A model generated the notes under the pieces. The model saw only the letters and a program-made list of their open reading frames with translations, was not told the DNA's origin and did not search any database. From Rhodobium gokarnense (lineage in GTDB: Bacteria; Pseudomonadota; Alphaproteobacteria; Rhizobiales; Rhodobiaceae): 64,000 bases of DNA. A program made the position numbers and the translations under genes. The stretch lies in the NCBI RefSeq assembly GCF_025961475.1, contig NZ_JAOQNS010000001.1:248001-312000 (forward strand). Direction: 5' to 3'. Positions 26,550 to 34,419 of this stretch are shown here, piece after piece (position 1 is the stretch's first letter; each line of letters starts with the position of its first letter).

Positions 26550-27773
26550 TCATCCCTTGACGCCGCCCGCGGCGAGGCCCTGCACCAGGAAGCGCTCGAA
26601 CCAGAGGAAGAGGACGAGGACGGGAATGGTGGCGATCACCGCGCCGGCCATCAGGTGCTGGCGCGGCACTTCCGACGAATTGAGGCTGACGATGCCGCGC
26701 GACAGGGTGAAGAGCGAGGTGTCGTCGAGGAACATGAAGGCGAACAGGAACTCGTTCCAGGCGATCATGAAGACGTAGAGGGAGACGGTGGCCATCGCCG
26801 GCATGGCGAGCGGCAGGGTGATCTTTAAAATCACCTGCCAGCGATTGAGGCCGTCCATCAGCCCGGCCTCCTCCAGCTCGAAGGGAAGGCCCTTGAAATA
26901 GCCCTGCAGCATGTAGAGCGCGACGGGCACCGTGGTCGCCGGATAGACGATGAGGAGGCCGAGATGGGTGTTCCGGAGCCCGAGCTGGGAGAACACCGCA
27001 TAGAGCGGGATCACCAGCACGATGGCCGGGACCATGTAGATCATCAGGATGGAGCGCGACAGCGCCTTGCGGCCGCGAAACCTGAGGCGGGCGACGGCAT
27101 AGGCGCCGGGCACGCAAAAGAGCAACGTGATCGCCACCGTCATCACCGAGACGAAGGCGGTGTTCATCAAGAACGTGCCGAAATCGTAGACGGCAAAGAG
27201 CTCGATATAGGACCGGAAGAGGGTCTCGATGCCGGCGCCGAGGTCGATGGAATAGTCGAGCGGGTTGGACATCAGGGACTGCTGGCTCTTCAGGCTGGTC
27301 ATCAGCATGATGTAGAAGGGCAACAGCACGATGGCGGTGAAGAAGACGTAGCCGAAGCCGATCATCGAGCGGATCAGGTGGGTCTCGAAGAGGCTGCGCG
27401 ACAGCACGCCCTTCGGCATGCCGGCAAGGCAGGCGCGCACAACAAGGGCGGTGACGAGGCCGAAGACGACGATGATGATGGCGCTCGTTGCCGGCGATCC
27501 GGTCAGCGGGGCGCCGAGGGGGGCGTTGCCGTCGAGGGTCACGAGGATGTCGGCGGCGACGACGGCCTGTGCGGCAAAGGACAGCCAGCCCTTTTTCCAG
27601 AAGTGATAGACGCCGGCGGCACTAAGCCCGCCGGCGCCGGCCGAGACCAGGTCGACGGAGAGGATCTGGCCGGAAAAGAGGGTCATTGCGACGGCAAGGC
27701 AGGTGGCGACGACCCAGCCCCAGAAGATGCCGGTAAGGGCCGTCATGACGAGGGAATGGCGGAGCGCGGCCAT
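26550..27773 (-). CDS. Sugar ABC transporter permease (MalG type) with extra N-terminal membrane domain
   Basis: A 407-residue permease; usual MalG-type proteins have 270-300 residues. The standard domain begins near residue 135 (GYVFFTAIVLLPFYIMLMTSLK) and contains the EAA loop (LEEAGLMDGLNRWQVILKITLP). Before it lie about 130 residues with roughly four hydrophobic segments. The ATG at 27773 shares a base with the previous gene's stop (TGATG), with GGAGG upstream. Its partner permease is also atypical. Confidence 0.88.
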   Translation of the reverse strand: MAALRHSLVMTALTGIFWGWVVATCLAVAMTLFSGQILSVDLVSAGAGGLSAAGVYHFWKKGWLSFAAQAVVAADILVTLDGNAPLGAPLTGSPATSAIIIVVFGLVTALVVRACLAGMPKGVLSRSLFETHLIRSMIGFGYVFFTAIVLLPFYIMLMTSLKSQQSLMSNPLDYSIDLGAGIETLFRSYIELFAVYDFGTFLMNTAFVSVMTVAITLLFCVPGAYAVARLRFRGRKALSRSILMIYMVPAIVLVIPLYAVFSQLGLRNTHLGLLIVYPATTVPVALYMLQGYFKGLPFELEEAGLMDGLNRWQVILKITLPLAMPAMATVSLYVFMIAWNEFLFAFMFLDDTSLFTLSRGIVSLNSSEVPRQHLMAGAVIATIPVLVLFLWFERFLVQGLAAGGVKG

Positions 27774-29056
27774 CACAATTCCTCCTTCGGCATGATCCTG
27801 AAGAACAGCAGCGAGAAGGTCAGCAGCACCATGAAGACGACGACGGCAACGGCGGCGCCGGCGCCGAGATTGGAGATCGCAAAGGCCTGCTCGTAGACGT
27901 CGACGACGAGGGTGCGGGTGCCGGAGGCGCCGCCTGTCAGAAGGAAGATGTCGTCGAACTTGTTGAAGGTCCAGATGAAGCGCAACAGGAACAGCACCGA
28001 CATGATGCCGATGAGCTGTGGGATGGAGATGTAGCGGAAGATCTGGAAGGGGCTCGCGCCGTCGACCCGGGCGGCCTCGAACATCTCGGTGTTGATCGAC
28101 TGCATGCGGGCAAGGATGAAGAGGAACGACAGCGGGAAATAACGCCAGGCCTCAAAGGCGATGACGGTGGAGAGCGCCACCGGGAAGTCGATGGTGATGC
28201 CGAAGAGCCCGATCTCGACGGAGCGGGTGCCGAGGAAGTTGACGGCGCCGTCGAGGACGCCGGCCTCCTTGAGATACGCATTGACCGAGCCGGAGAAGGG
28301 ATCGAGCAGGATCACCCAGGCAAAGGCGACCGCGATCACCGGGGCGACATAGGGAAAGAGGAAGAGGCCCCTGAGGATGCCGCGGCCACGGAAGTCGCGG
28401 TCGAGAAGGAGGGCAGCAAAGAGGCCGAGGATGATTGCCGCGAGCGTGCCGAAGATCGTGTAGACGAAGGTGACGCGCAGCACCGTCCAGAATTCGCGGG
28501 CGCTGAACGCCTCGCGGAAGTTTTCCAGCGTGAAGCTGGCGTTGGTGAGGATGTTCTCCGAGTCGCCGGTAGCGGTCGGTTCCCAGGCGTCGGCCTTTTC
28601 GGCGGCATCCGGCGGCGCGGCAAAGGCAAACCGGATGCGGATGCGGGTCGCCGGCGGCAGCTCTTCCAGCTTGCAGGTCAGGCGTTCCGGCGTCCTCTCG
28701 CAGTTCTCCGGCAGCTCTTCCAGCGTCCAGGCGGGATCGACCCTTGCACCGACGACGACGTTCGTGATGGCGGCTGTCCGCGAGGTGTTGCGCAGGCGCC
28801 ATTCGGTGGTGAAGCCGGTGTCGGTGGCGCGCACCCGGTCGGAGAGGAGCACGGAGGGCGGCCTGAGGTCGCCGAGGGTCACCGGCTTGAAGGAAATCCA
28901 GAAATTGGCGAGGAGCGGGAACAGGACGATGGCCGCGACGATGAAGACGGAGGGAAACAGCATGATCCGGGCAAGGCCGGCCTCGGCCCTTGCGAGCGGG
29001 CCTCTTGCTGGCGGGGCCTTGGCGTTGCGGGCGGGTCGGCTGGCTGCATCCGTCAT
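27773..29056 (-). CDS. Sugar ABC transporter permease (MalF type) with periplasmic insertion
   Basis: A 427-residue permease. After the first membrane segment (about 32-55) there is an insertion of about 110 residues with no membrane segment, containing two cysteines (near ENCERTPERLTCKLE) and alternating hydrophobic strands. The standard domain resumes near residue 180, with the EAA-type loop FEAARVDGASPFQIFRYISIPQL. The insertion probably folds outside the membrane and could contact the binding protein, as the differently placed P2 loop does in E. coli MalF. The start overlaps lacI (ATGA). Confidence 0.88.
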   Translation of the reverse strand: MTDAASRPARNAKAPPARGPLARAEAGLARIMLFPSVFIVAAIVLFPLLANFWISFKPVTLGDLRPPSVLLSDRVRATDTGFTTEWRLRNTSRTAAITNVVVGARVDPAWTLEELPENCERTPERLTCKLEELPPATRIRIRFAFAAPPDAAEKADAWEPTATGDSENILTNASFTLENFREAFSAREFWTVLRVTFVYTIFGTLAAIILGLFAALLLDRDFRGRGILRGLFLFPYVAPVIAVAFAWVILLDPFSGSVNAYLKEAGVLDGAVNFLGTRSVEIGLFGITIDFPVALSTVIAFEAWRYFPLSFLFILARMQSINTEMFEAARVDGASPFQIFRYISIPQLIGIMSVLFLLRFIWTFNKFDDIFLLTGGASGTRTLVVDVYEQAFAISNLGAGAAVAVVVFMVLLTFSLLFFRIMPKEEL

Positions 29057-30069
29057 GGCGATGTTCCCTTGAAGGGCGCGGTCGATTTTCGAACGACGAG
29101 CGTCATGTCCAGTCGCGTGTTCCGGAGGGCGGAATCGCCCTCGGCAAGCAGCAGTTCGGCGAGCGCCTTGCCGGCGCGGTAACGGTCCGCCGTTGCCGTC
29201 GTCAGCGGCGGTGCGAGCACGTCGGACGACGAGATGTCGTCGCAACCAATGATGGATAACCCGGGGCCCACCTCAATGCCAAGCTCGGCGGCAACGGCAT
29301 AGACGCCGTGGGCCATGTGGTCGGAGGCGCAGACGATGGCGCTCGGGCGATCGTCGAGGCTGAGAAGCTCTCTTGCGGCGGCGCGCGAGGCCTGCGGGCT
29401 CGGGTCCGAGTGGCGTACCAGATCGGCATCGAGCGGGCAGCCGGCGGCGGCCATGGCGGCCTCGTAGCCCTGGCGCCGGCGGTGGTGGAGCATGAACTCC
29501 TCGGGGCCGTTGAGGAGGGCGATGCGGCGGTGGCCGAGGCCGGTCAGGTGGCGCACCGAGGCCTCGCCGGCGCAGTAATGGTCGATCTCCACATAGCGGT
29601 AGTCCTCGTCCGTTTCCGTGCAGCCGAAGGTGACGAAGGGAAAGCCGACGGAATTGAGGTAGGAGACGCGCGGGTCGAAGCGGCGGGTGCGGCTGAGGAT
29701 CAGCGCATCGACGGCGCCGGAGACGACCTGCGACTTTATGCTCTTCAGCTCGTCCTCCTCGGCGTGGAGCGAGAGGACGTTGAGGTTGAGGCCCTTTTCC
29801 TCAAGCACGGTGTCGAGGCCGGTGAGGGTTTCGAGGAGAACGGGGCTGAGGAATTCGCGGTCGTGGCGGGGGGCGACGAAGCCGACCGTTTCCAGCCGCT
29901 TCTTGCGCCTGAGGCGGCGACTTGCCGCATTCGGCACATAGCCGAGGCGTTCCGCGGAACGCAGCACCAGTTCGCGCGTCTCCGGCTTGACGTCCTCGTA
30001 GCCGTTGAGGGCGCGCGAGACCGTGGAGATGGACAGGCCCAGATGGCGGGCGAATTCGGTGATGTTCAC
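29053..30069 (-). CDS. LacI-family transcriptional regulator
   Basis: A 338-residue repressor. The HTH and hinge are at 1-60 (MNITEFARHLGLSISTVSRALNG; hinge NAASRRLRRKK), followed by a periplasmic-binding-protein-like sugar-sensing domain. It leads the permease/ATPase operon, overlapping the first permease by four bases, so it should be cotranscribed with, and probably control, its own operon and the divergent GH31 gene. Two palindromes of LacI type lie upstream. Confidence 0.92.
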   Translation of the reverse strand: MNITEFARHLGLSISTVSRALNGYEDVKPETRELVLRSAERLGYVPNAASRRLRRKKRLETVGFVAPRHDREFLSPVLLETLTGLDTVLEEKGLNLNVLSLHAEEDELKSIKSQVVSGAVDALILSRTRRFDPRVSYLNSVGFPFVTFGCTETDEDYRYVEIDHYCAGEASVRHLTGLGHRRIALLNGPEEFMLHHRRRQGYEAAMAAAGCPLDADLVRHSDPSPQASRAAARELLSLDDRPSAIVCASDHMAHGVYAVAAELGIEVGPGLSIIGCDDISSSDVLAPPLTTATADRYRAGKALAELLLAEGDSALRNTRLDMTLVVRKSTAPFKGTSP

Positions 30070-30287
30070 GGGGGCAACGCGGCCGGCAGCGTCAGGCGCC
30101 GGCGCGGCGCGGCCGGCAGCCTGGGGCGCCGTGCCTGGTCCGGTGTGCCGACGTTGCGGCGATCCTTCTGGTCATTCCTGCCCTCCCTGACGTCGTTACC
30201 CCAGTGCCGTCCGACCGGTCGCGATCCTCTGGCGGCCCGATCCTACCCTTCTGAGGCCCTTGGAGTCGTGGTTTTTGACTTGACTCC

Positions 30288-30298
30288 AAAAACGTTTT
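30288..30298. promoter_or_regulatory. LacI-type operator, copy 1
   Basis: Palindrome AAAACGTTTT (30289-30298) with the central CG typical of LacI-family sites; the surrounding context reads CCAAAAACGTTTTCGG. Its centre is about 225 bases upstream of lacI and 86 bases from the second copy. Confidence 0.65.
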
Positions 30299-30372
30299 CG
30301 GTAATTGTTTCTATCAAATCGAAATCGCTCCGTCAAATTTCATTTTTCCGAGTGATTTCAGATAATAAAAAA

Positions 30373-30386
30373 CAAAAACGTTTTTG
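30373..30386. promoter_or_regulatory. LacI-type operator, copy 2
   Basis: Perfect 14-base palindrome CAAAAACGTTTTTG, ending nine bases before the GH31 start at 30395 and so touching its ribosome-binding region. A bound repressor would directly block the GH31 promoter or leader. The 86-base spacing to copy 1 is close to eight helical turns, which would allow looping by a tetramer (inference). Confidence 0.7.
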
Positions 30387-30394
30387 GATGCTCG

Positions 30395-32713
30395 ATGCTG
30401 AATCAGGTTGAAAACGCCGCGATGCCCAACGAGACGGTGATGATGTCGCGTGCCAGCGACGGCAGTCCGGTCTCGCTGAGGGTGTCGTTTCCGGCGCCTG
30501 GCGTTGCCCGCCTGCGCCTGGGGTCGCCGGACGACGTCTCGCCGCTGCCGACCCTCACGCTTCCCGACGAACCGCTTGCCGCGACCAGGCTTTCCGACAA
30601 CGCCGTCGCCGGCGGGGGCCTGACGGTCACCCTCGATCCGGAAAAATTCGACTTCCGCGTCGCCGACGACAGCGGCCGGGTGCTTCTGTCGACCAGCACC
30701 CAGGACATGACCCAGAAGGGGGCGATGCGGGTGGAGCCGGTCGAGGTTGCCGAGGCCTTCACCGCGACCTCGTTCCGGGTCGAGCCGGACGACCATTTCC
30801 TCGGCTATGGCGAGAAATTCTGCAATTTCGACAAGCGCGGTCTGACGATCACCTCGTCGAACTCCAATGCCGGCGGCGCCACTTCGGAAGCGGCCTACAA
30901 GAACGTGCCGTTCTTCCTGAACACGCGCGGCTACGGCGTCCTCTTCAACACCACGCGCAAGCTGCGCCACGACGTCGGCGAGCCGCGGCTGTCGATCCTG
31001 TCCTATCGCGTGGAGGTCGATGCTTCCGAGCTCGATTTCTTCGTCATCGACGGGCCCGATCCGAAGACGATCCTGAAGCGCTATGCGGAGCTGACGGGCT
31101 TTGCGCCGGTGCCGCCGCTGTGGACCTTCGGCATCTGGATGTCGCGGTTCTATTTCGAGCGCTGGGAGACGCTGTTCGCCGCGGCCGAGGGCTACCGCTC
31201 CCACGACATCCCCTGCGACGTTGCAGCGCCCGACTCCTACTGGATGTACGGAAACCGGCTGTCCGACCTGCAATGGGACGACGACCGCTTTCCCGATCCG
31301 GCCGAGAGGCTCGCGGAACTGCGCGCCAAGGGATTCCGCACCAGCCTCTGGCTCTACCCGTACATCTCGGAAAAATCGCCGCTGTTCGAGGAGGCCCAGG
31401 CGAAGGGCTATCTGTGCACCTCGCCCGACGGGACGCCGGCGATCGTGCCGACGACCCTGCCTCAGCCCTGCCACGACGAGCCGGGCTTTCGCGGCGTCGG
31501 CACGCTGAAGCACGTCTTCAAGCACCCGATCGCGCCTCCCGGAACGCTGATCGACTTCACCAATCCTGAGGCCGTCGCCTGGTATCAGGGGCTCCTCACA
31601 GATCGGCTGAAGGAGGGCGTTGCCGTCTTCAAGACCGATTTCGGCGAGGACGTGCCCGACGACGTGCAGTTCCATGACGGGCGCACGGGCCGCGACGTCC
31701 ACAACATCTATCCGCTCCTGTTCCAAAAGGCCGTCGCCGAGGCGACCGAGCGCTTCACCGGCGACTTCGTCATCTGGGGCCGCTCCGGCTGGGCCGGCGG
31801 CCAGGCCTATCCCATCCATTGGGGCGGCGATCCGACAACCTCCTGGCAGGCGATGAGCGCTTCGCTGAAGGCCGGGCTCAGCTACGGGCTTTCCGGCGTG
31901 CCGTTCTGGAGCCACGACATCGGCGGCTTTGCCGGCGCACCGCCGTCGGAAGAGCTCTATACCCGCTGGGCCCAGTTCGGGCTCCTCTCCAGCCACTCCC
32001 GGTTCCACGGCACGACGCCGCGCGAGCCCTGGGAGTTCGGCGAGCGGGCGTGCGCGATCGTGCGCGATTTCGCCAAATTCCGGATGCGGCTGCTGCCCTA
32101 TCTCCACCATCTGGCAACGGTTGCCCACGAGGAGGGGCTGCCGGTGATCCGCGCGCTCCATCTGGAGTTCCCGGACGATCCGGGCGCGCGGCTCATCGAC
32201 GGCCAGTACATGCTCGGCGATGCGCTCCTCGTCTCGCCGGTGTTCAATGCGGCGGGCGATGTGGAATACTATCTGCCGCGCGGCTCCCGCTGGCTGGATC
32301 TGCGCTCAGGCCGCTGGTGCGGGGGCGGCCAATGGGTTTCGGAGAAAGGTCTCGACCTTGCCAATATGCCGCTGTTCCTCCGCGACGGGGCCATGGTGCC
32401 TCTGGTGGAGCCGGCGGCTTGCACGGACGAGACCGACTTTTCGACCCTTGCCCTGCTGGTCACGCCGGAAGCGTCCGGAGCGTTGACCTTCTCGCTGCCG
32501 GACGGGACGTCGGTTGAGGTGGCGTTCCGCCGGGACGACACTGGCTGGCAGGGCCGCGTTTCGGGTGTGGCCGGGATCAGGCTCTTGATCGCGGGCGGCC
32601 CGGAACCGGCGACCGCGACGCTCTGCGAAGGAGACTGGCAGGCGGTCGATGCCCGACCGGAAGAAATCAATCTGAGCGCCTACGCGTTTAGCAAAGCAGG
32701 AGGAAGTCCATGA
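30395..32713 (+). CDS. GH31 alpha-glycosidase (YicI-like alpha-xylosidase/alpha-glucosidase)
   Basis: A 772-residue glycoside hydrolase family 31 enzyme, the same length as E. coli YicI. The nucleophile motif is FKTDFGEDVP and the acid/base aspartate lies in IHWGGDPTTSW; WSHDIGGF follows. No signal peptide is seen, so it acts in the cytoplasm on imported alpha-linked oligosaccharides, releasing glucose or xylose. The start at 30395 follows operator copy 2; the ATG at 30422 is an alternative. Its stop overlaps the binding-protein start (ATGA). Confidence 0.9.
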   Translation: MLNQVENAAMPNETVMMSRASDGSPVSLRVSFPAPGVARLRLGSPDDVSPLPTLTLPDEPLAATRLSDNAVAGGGLTVTLDPEKFDFRVADDSGRVLLSTSTQDMTQKGAMRVEPVEVAEAFTATSFRVEPDDHFLGYGEKFCNFDKRGLTITSSNSNAGGATSEAAYKNVPFFLNTRGYGVLFNTTRKLRHDVGEPRLSILSYRVEVDASELDFFVIDGPDPKTILKRYAELTGFAPVPPLWTFGIWMSRFYFERWETLFAAAEGYRSHDIPCDVAAPDSYWMYGNRLSDLQWDDDRFPDPAERLAELRAKGFRTSLWLYPYISEKSPLFEEAQAKGYLCTSPDGTPAIVPTTLPQPCHDEPGFRGVGTLKHVFKHPIAPPGTLIDFTNPEAVAWYQGLLTDRLKEGVAVFKTDFGEDVPDDVQFHDGRTGRDVHNIYPLLFQKAVAEATERFTGDFVIWGRSGWAGGQAYPIHWGGDPTTSWQAMSASLKAGLSYGLSGVPFWSHDIGGFAGAPPSEELYTRWAQFGLLSSHSRFHGTTPREPWEFGERACAIVRDFAKFRMRLLPYLHHLATVAHEEGLPVIRALHLEFPDDPGARLIDGQYMLGDALLVSPVFNAAGDVEYYLPRGSRWLDLRSGRWCGGGQWVSEKGLDLANMPLFLRDGAMVPLVEPAACTDETDFSTLALLVTPEASGALTFSLPDGTSVEVAFRRDDTGWQGRVSGVAGIRLLIAGGPEPATATLCEGDWQAVDARPEEINLSAYAFSKAGGSP

Positions 32714-34053
32714 AAAACATGCTCAAGATGGGCATTTCGGCAATCGCCCTGACCGTCTTTACGTCCGGTGCGCTGGCCGAGAACATCGTCTACTGGACCC
32801 AGGAGGTCCAGCCGAAGCGGATGGAGATCCAGCGCGCCGTCGCCGATGCCTTCACCAAGAAGACCGGCCACACCGTGGAGATCGTCCCGGTCGAGGAGAA
32901 CGAGCTCGGCCCGCGGGCGACCGCGGCCTATGCCGCCGGCGACCTGCCGGACGTCATCATGATGCCGATCGGCGACGTGCTTCCCTGGGCCGAAGAGGGC
33001 ATCCTCGACATCGACACCAACAACGACGTCGTGGAAGACCTCGGCCGCGGCACCTTTTCCGAAGGCGTCCTCGGCATGACGGAGAGCGACGGGGTTGCCG
33101 CCGCGGTGCCGTTCTCGGCCTGGCCCTATATCACCATCTACCGCAAGAGCCGGTTCGAGGAGCTGGGCCTGAAGCAGCCGACCTCGTTCGAAACCGTGCT
33201 TGCTGCCGCCAAGGCGCTCGACAACCCGCCGAAGGTGCATGGCTTTGCCGTCGCCACCAAGGTCGACGAAGGCTTCATGAGCCAGACCCTGGAGCAGCTC
33301 TTCCTCGCCAACGGCGTCAGCCCCGTCAAGGAAGACGGCACGGTCGACTTCGACCGGGAAAAGACCAAGGAAGTGCTCGACTTCTACAAGGAGCTCAAGT
33401 CGATGAGCCCGGAGGGCGAGCTCTACTGGAAGCAGACCCGCGAGACCTATTTCAACGGCTCGGTGGAATTCACCTTCTGGTCGCCGTTCATCCTCGATGA
33501 GATGGCGGGCCTGCGCGATGCCGCCCCGGTCGCCATCAACGACGATCCGACGACGCGGGCGCTCTCCGACGACACCGAGGTGCTGACCGGCCTTGCCGGC
33601 CCGTCCAACCCGGAGGGGGCGACCTGGGTCGAGCTCACCGTCTTCGGCATCACCACCGACGCCAAGACCGATGCGGCGATGGAATTCGTCAAGTTCATGA
33701 TGTCGGACGGCTACATGGACATGCTGTCGATCGCGCCGGAGGGCTTCTTCCCCGTGCGCACCGGCTCGGCGGAAGGCAAGTCCGACTATGTGGACGGCTG
33801 GGCCGGGCTTGAGGTCGGCGTCGACCGCCGCGCCCCGCTCGGTGAGCTCTATCCGGCCGAGACGATCCAGGCGATGGTCGACGGCCTTTCGGTCGGCACC
33901 CGCTGGGGCGTCGCCGAAGGCCAGCTTTCGCTCGCCTCCAAGATCATCAACTCCGGTCTCGTCAACCGGCTGGTCCGCGAATATGCCGACGGCGTGCGCG
34001 ATGCCGACGCCACCGTCGATCTCCTCAATGAGGAAGCTTCCGCCATCAAATAA
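32710..34053 (+). CDS. Sugar ABC transporter substrate-binding protein (family 1)
   Basis: A 447-residue periplasmic binding protein with a signal peptide (about 1-23, TSGALAE). The mature part resembles MalE/UgpB-type proteins (FTKKTGHTVEIVPVEENEL; ATAAYAAGDLPDVI; PFSAWPYITIYRK). It is coupled to GH31 by ATGA and serves the permeases encoded divergently, so importer and hydrolase genes are split over two LacI-linked transcripts. The ligand is probably an alpha-glucoside or alpha-xyloside. A good terminator follows. Confidence 0.9.
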   Translation: MKNMLKMGISAIALTVFTSGALAENIVYWTQEVQPKRMEIQRAVADAFTKKTGHTVEIVPVEENELGPRATAAYAAGDLPDVIMMPIGDVLPWAEEGILDIDTNNDVVEDLGRGTFSEGVLGMTESDGVAAAVPFSAWPYITIYRKSRFEELGLKQPTSFETVLAAAKALDNPPKVHGFAVATKVDEGFMSQTLEQLFLANGVSPVKEDGTVDFDREKTKEVLDFYKELKSMSPEGELYWKQTRETYFNGSVEFTFWSPFILDEMAGLRDAAPVAINDDPTTRALSDDTEVLTGLAGPSNPEGATWVELTVFGITTDAKTDAAMEFVKFMMSDGYMDMLSIAPEGFFPVRTGSAEGKSDYVDGWAGLEVGVDRRAPLGELYPAETIQAMVDGLSVGTRWGVAEGQLSLASKIINSGLVNRLVREYADGVRDADATVDLLNEEASAIK

Positions 34054-34076
34054 AAATAAATCCTCCAGCATTTCTT

Positions 34077-34106
34077 GGGGGCGTCCGTTCGCGGGCGCCC
34101 CTTTTT
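34077..34106 (+). terminator. Rho-independent terminator after the binding-protein gene
   Basis: A nine-base-pair GC-rich stem (34078-34086 with 34093-34101, one G-T wobble) with a six-base loop is followed directly by TTTTT (34102-34106). It starts 24 bases after the stop of the binding-protein gene and should end the GH31 transcript. Confidence 0.8.
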
Positions 34107-34197
34107 ACTTGCGGCGGCATTCGAAATAAAAACGGGGAACGATTGGCGTTGCGCCGCGTTACTTCCATTGTCTTGAACGACATCAAGGAGTCGCCCA

Positions 34198-34392
34198 ATG
34201 ACCGAATTGAAGGAACGTGACGCCAAGCAGGGACGCAGCGGCCACCGCGCCCTGATCATCCTCGTTGCCGGACTGGCGCTCGCCGTCATCGTCGCAGCGG
34301 GACTGATGTTCTCCATGGACAGCATCGTCGACGAAGCGGCGGTGACGAACCCTGACGCCACGACCCCGGTCACCGAGGGCAACGGGGTCTAG
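34198..34392 (+). CDS. Small single-span membrane protein, function unknown
   Basis: A 64-residue protein: a polar, basic N-terminus (1-17), one hydrophobic helix (about 18-40, ALIILVAGLALAVIVAAGLMF) and a short acidic, Thr-rich tail predicted outside. AAGGAG lies eight bases before the ATG. It follows a terminator, so it needs its own promoter, and it ends tail-to-tail with the TRAP permease gene. The charge distribution and proper start support a real gene; I do not recognise a family. Confidence 0.6.
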   Translation: MTELKERDAKQGRSGHRALIILVAGLALAVIVAAGLMFSMDSIVDEAAVTNPDATTPVTEGNGV

Positions 34393-34398
34393 ACCCGG

Positions 34399-34414
34399 GG
34401 CGTCTCCCGACGCC
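34399..34414. terminator. Possible bidirectional hairpin between convergent genes
   Basis: GGCGTC (34399-34404), loop TCCC, GACGCC (34409-34414), between the stop of the small membrane-protein gene and that of the TRAP permease gene. There is no clear T-run on either strand, so termination is only possible. Confidence 0.3.
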
Positions 34415-34419
34415 AGTCC

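Larger units (their letters stand above)
30070..30394. other. Divergent promoter region of the LacI-controlled glycoside system
   Basis: The left two thirds are GC-rich, with GCGGCCGGCAGC occurring twice (near 30079 and 30108). The right third (about 30260-30390) is strikingly AT-rich against the window and holds two copies of an AAAACGTTTT-centred palindrome. No gene is seen. It must contain the promoters for lacI (minus) and the GH31 gene (plus). Confidence 0.6.
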
